A DNA stretch of 5,205 nucleotides, taken from positions 1 to 5,205 of the forward strand of contig CAYYGA010000089.1 in NCBI GenBank assembly GCA_964471435.1. Direction: 5' to 3'. Under the pieces are notes generated by a model, which searched no databases, had not been told where the DNA came from, and was given only the letters and a program-made list of their open reading frames with translations. The position numbers and the translations under genes were made by a program. The stretch is from Facklamia sp964471435 (GTDB lineage: Bacteria; Bacillota; Bacilli; Lactobacillales; Aerococcaceae). Every line of letters begins with the position of its first letter. Position 1 is the first letter of the stretch. Below are positions 5,162-5,205 of this stretch, in pieces.

Positions 5162-5205
5162 ACGTGTTTAAATCCATAGGTAGATACTTAAATCTAATAA
5201 AACCA
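5162..5205. other. Short tail without a recognised feature
   Basis: These 44 bases after pgpA hold no hairpin with a T-tract and no start codon with a ribosome binding site. A 7-bp direct repeat, TTAAATC at 5168-5174 and 5188-5194 (20 bp apart), is the only structure noticed and could be chance. The operon may continue beyond the window. Confidence 0.5.

Noticed and set aside
1..5205. CRISPR array, insertion sequence, integrase, toxin-antitoxin or defence genes
   Set aside because: No regularly spaced repeats, terminal inverted repeats with a transposase, or small gene pairs were found; all coding space is accounted for by six conserved housekeeping-type genes.

Overview
The window is low-GC DNA from a Gram-positive bacterium of the Bacillota. 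AGGAG-type ribosome binding sites sit about 7 nt before the starts, and the six proteins resemble Bacillus/Lactobacillales families. The cyclophilin has the roughly 195-residue layout common in Lactobacillales rather than the ~143-residue Bacillus PpiB. An order Lactobacillales host (a Carnobacteriaceae- or Aerococcaceae-like genus) is my best guess; the sequence does not settle the genus.

Layout from left to right. Bases 1-493 hold no protein gene. They carry two strong, near-duplicate sigma-A promoters reading leftward out of the window, very probably the P1/P2 pair of a stable-RNA (rRNA or tRNA) operon whose genes lie beyond the left edge, then a possible folded element, then the intrinsic terminator of pgi. 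Bases 494-2888 are a leftward three-gene run: ppi (cyclophilin), a YugI/CvfD-type S1-domain protein, and pgi (glucose-6-phosphate isomerase). The gaps are 24 and 34 bp with no terminator between, so this is probably one operon ending at the hairpin at 437-476. Bases 2889-3016 are a divergent intergenic region with overlapping inverted repeats. Bases 3017-5161 are a rightward run of three: a YuiD-type divergent-PAP2 membrane protein, a YumC-type ferredoxin/flavodoxin-NADP+ reductase, and a PgpA-family phosphatidylglycerophosphatase. The last two are separated by only 2 bp and are probably translationally coupled. The final 44 bp hold no recognisable gene or terminator.

Functionally the leftward operon combines central glycolysis with an RNA/ribosome-associated stress protein and a protein-folding catalyst. 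The rightward operon combines NADPH-linked electron transfer with two proteins of phosphatase-like or phospholipid-metabolism families. All six genes look intact and have ordinary homologues. I found no CRISPR, insertion sequence, prophage, toxin-antitoxin or defence genes, and nothing that qualifies as an undescribed system. The most interesting signals are non-coding: the duplicated promoters with conserved spacers, the overlapping palindromes in the divergent region, and a long-range inverted repeat between the pgi terminator and the promoters.
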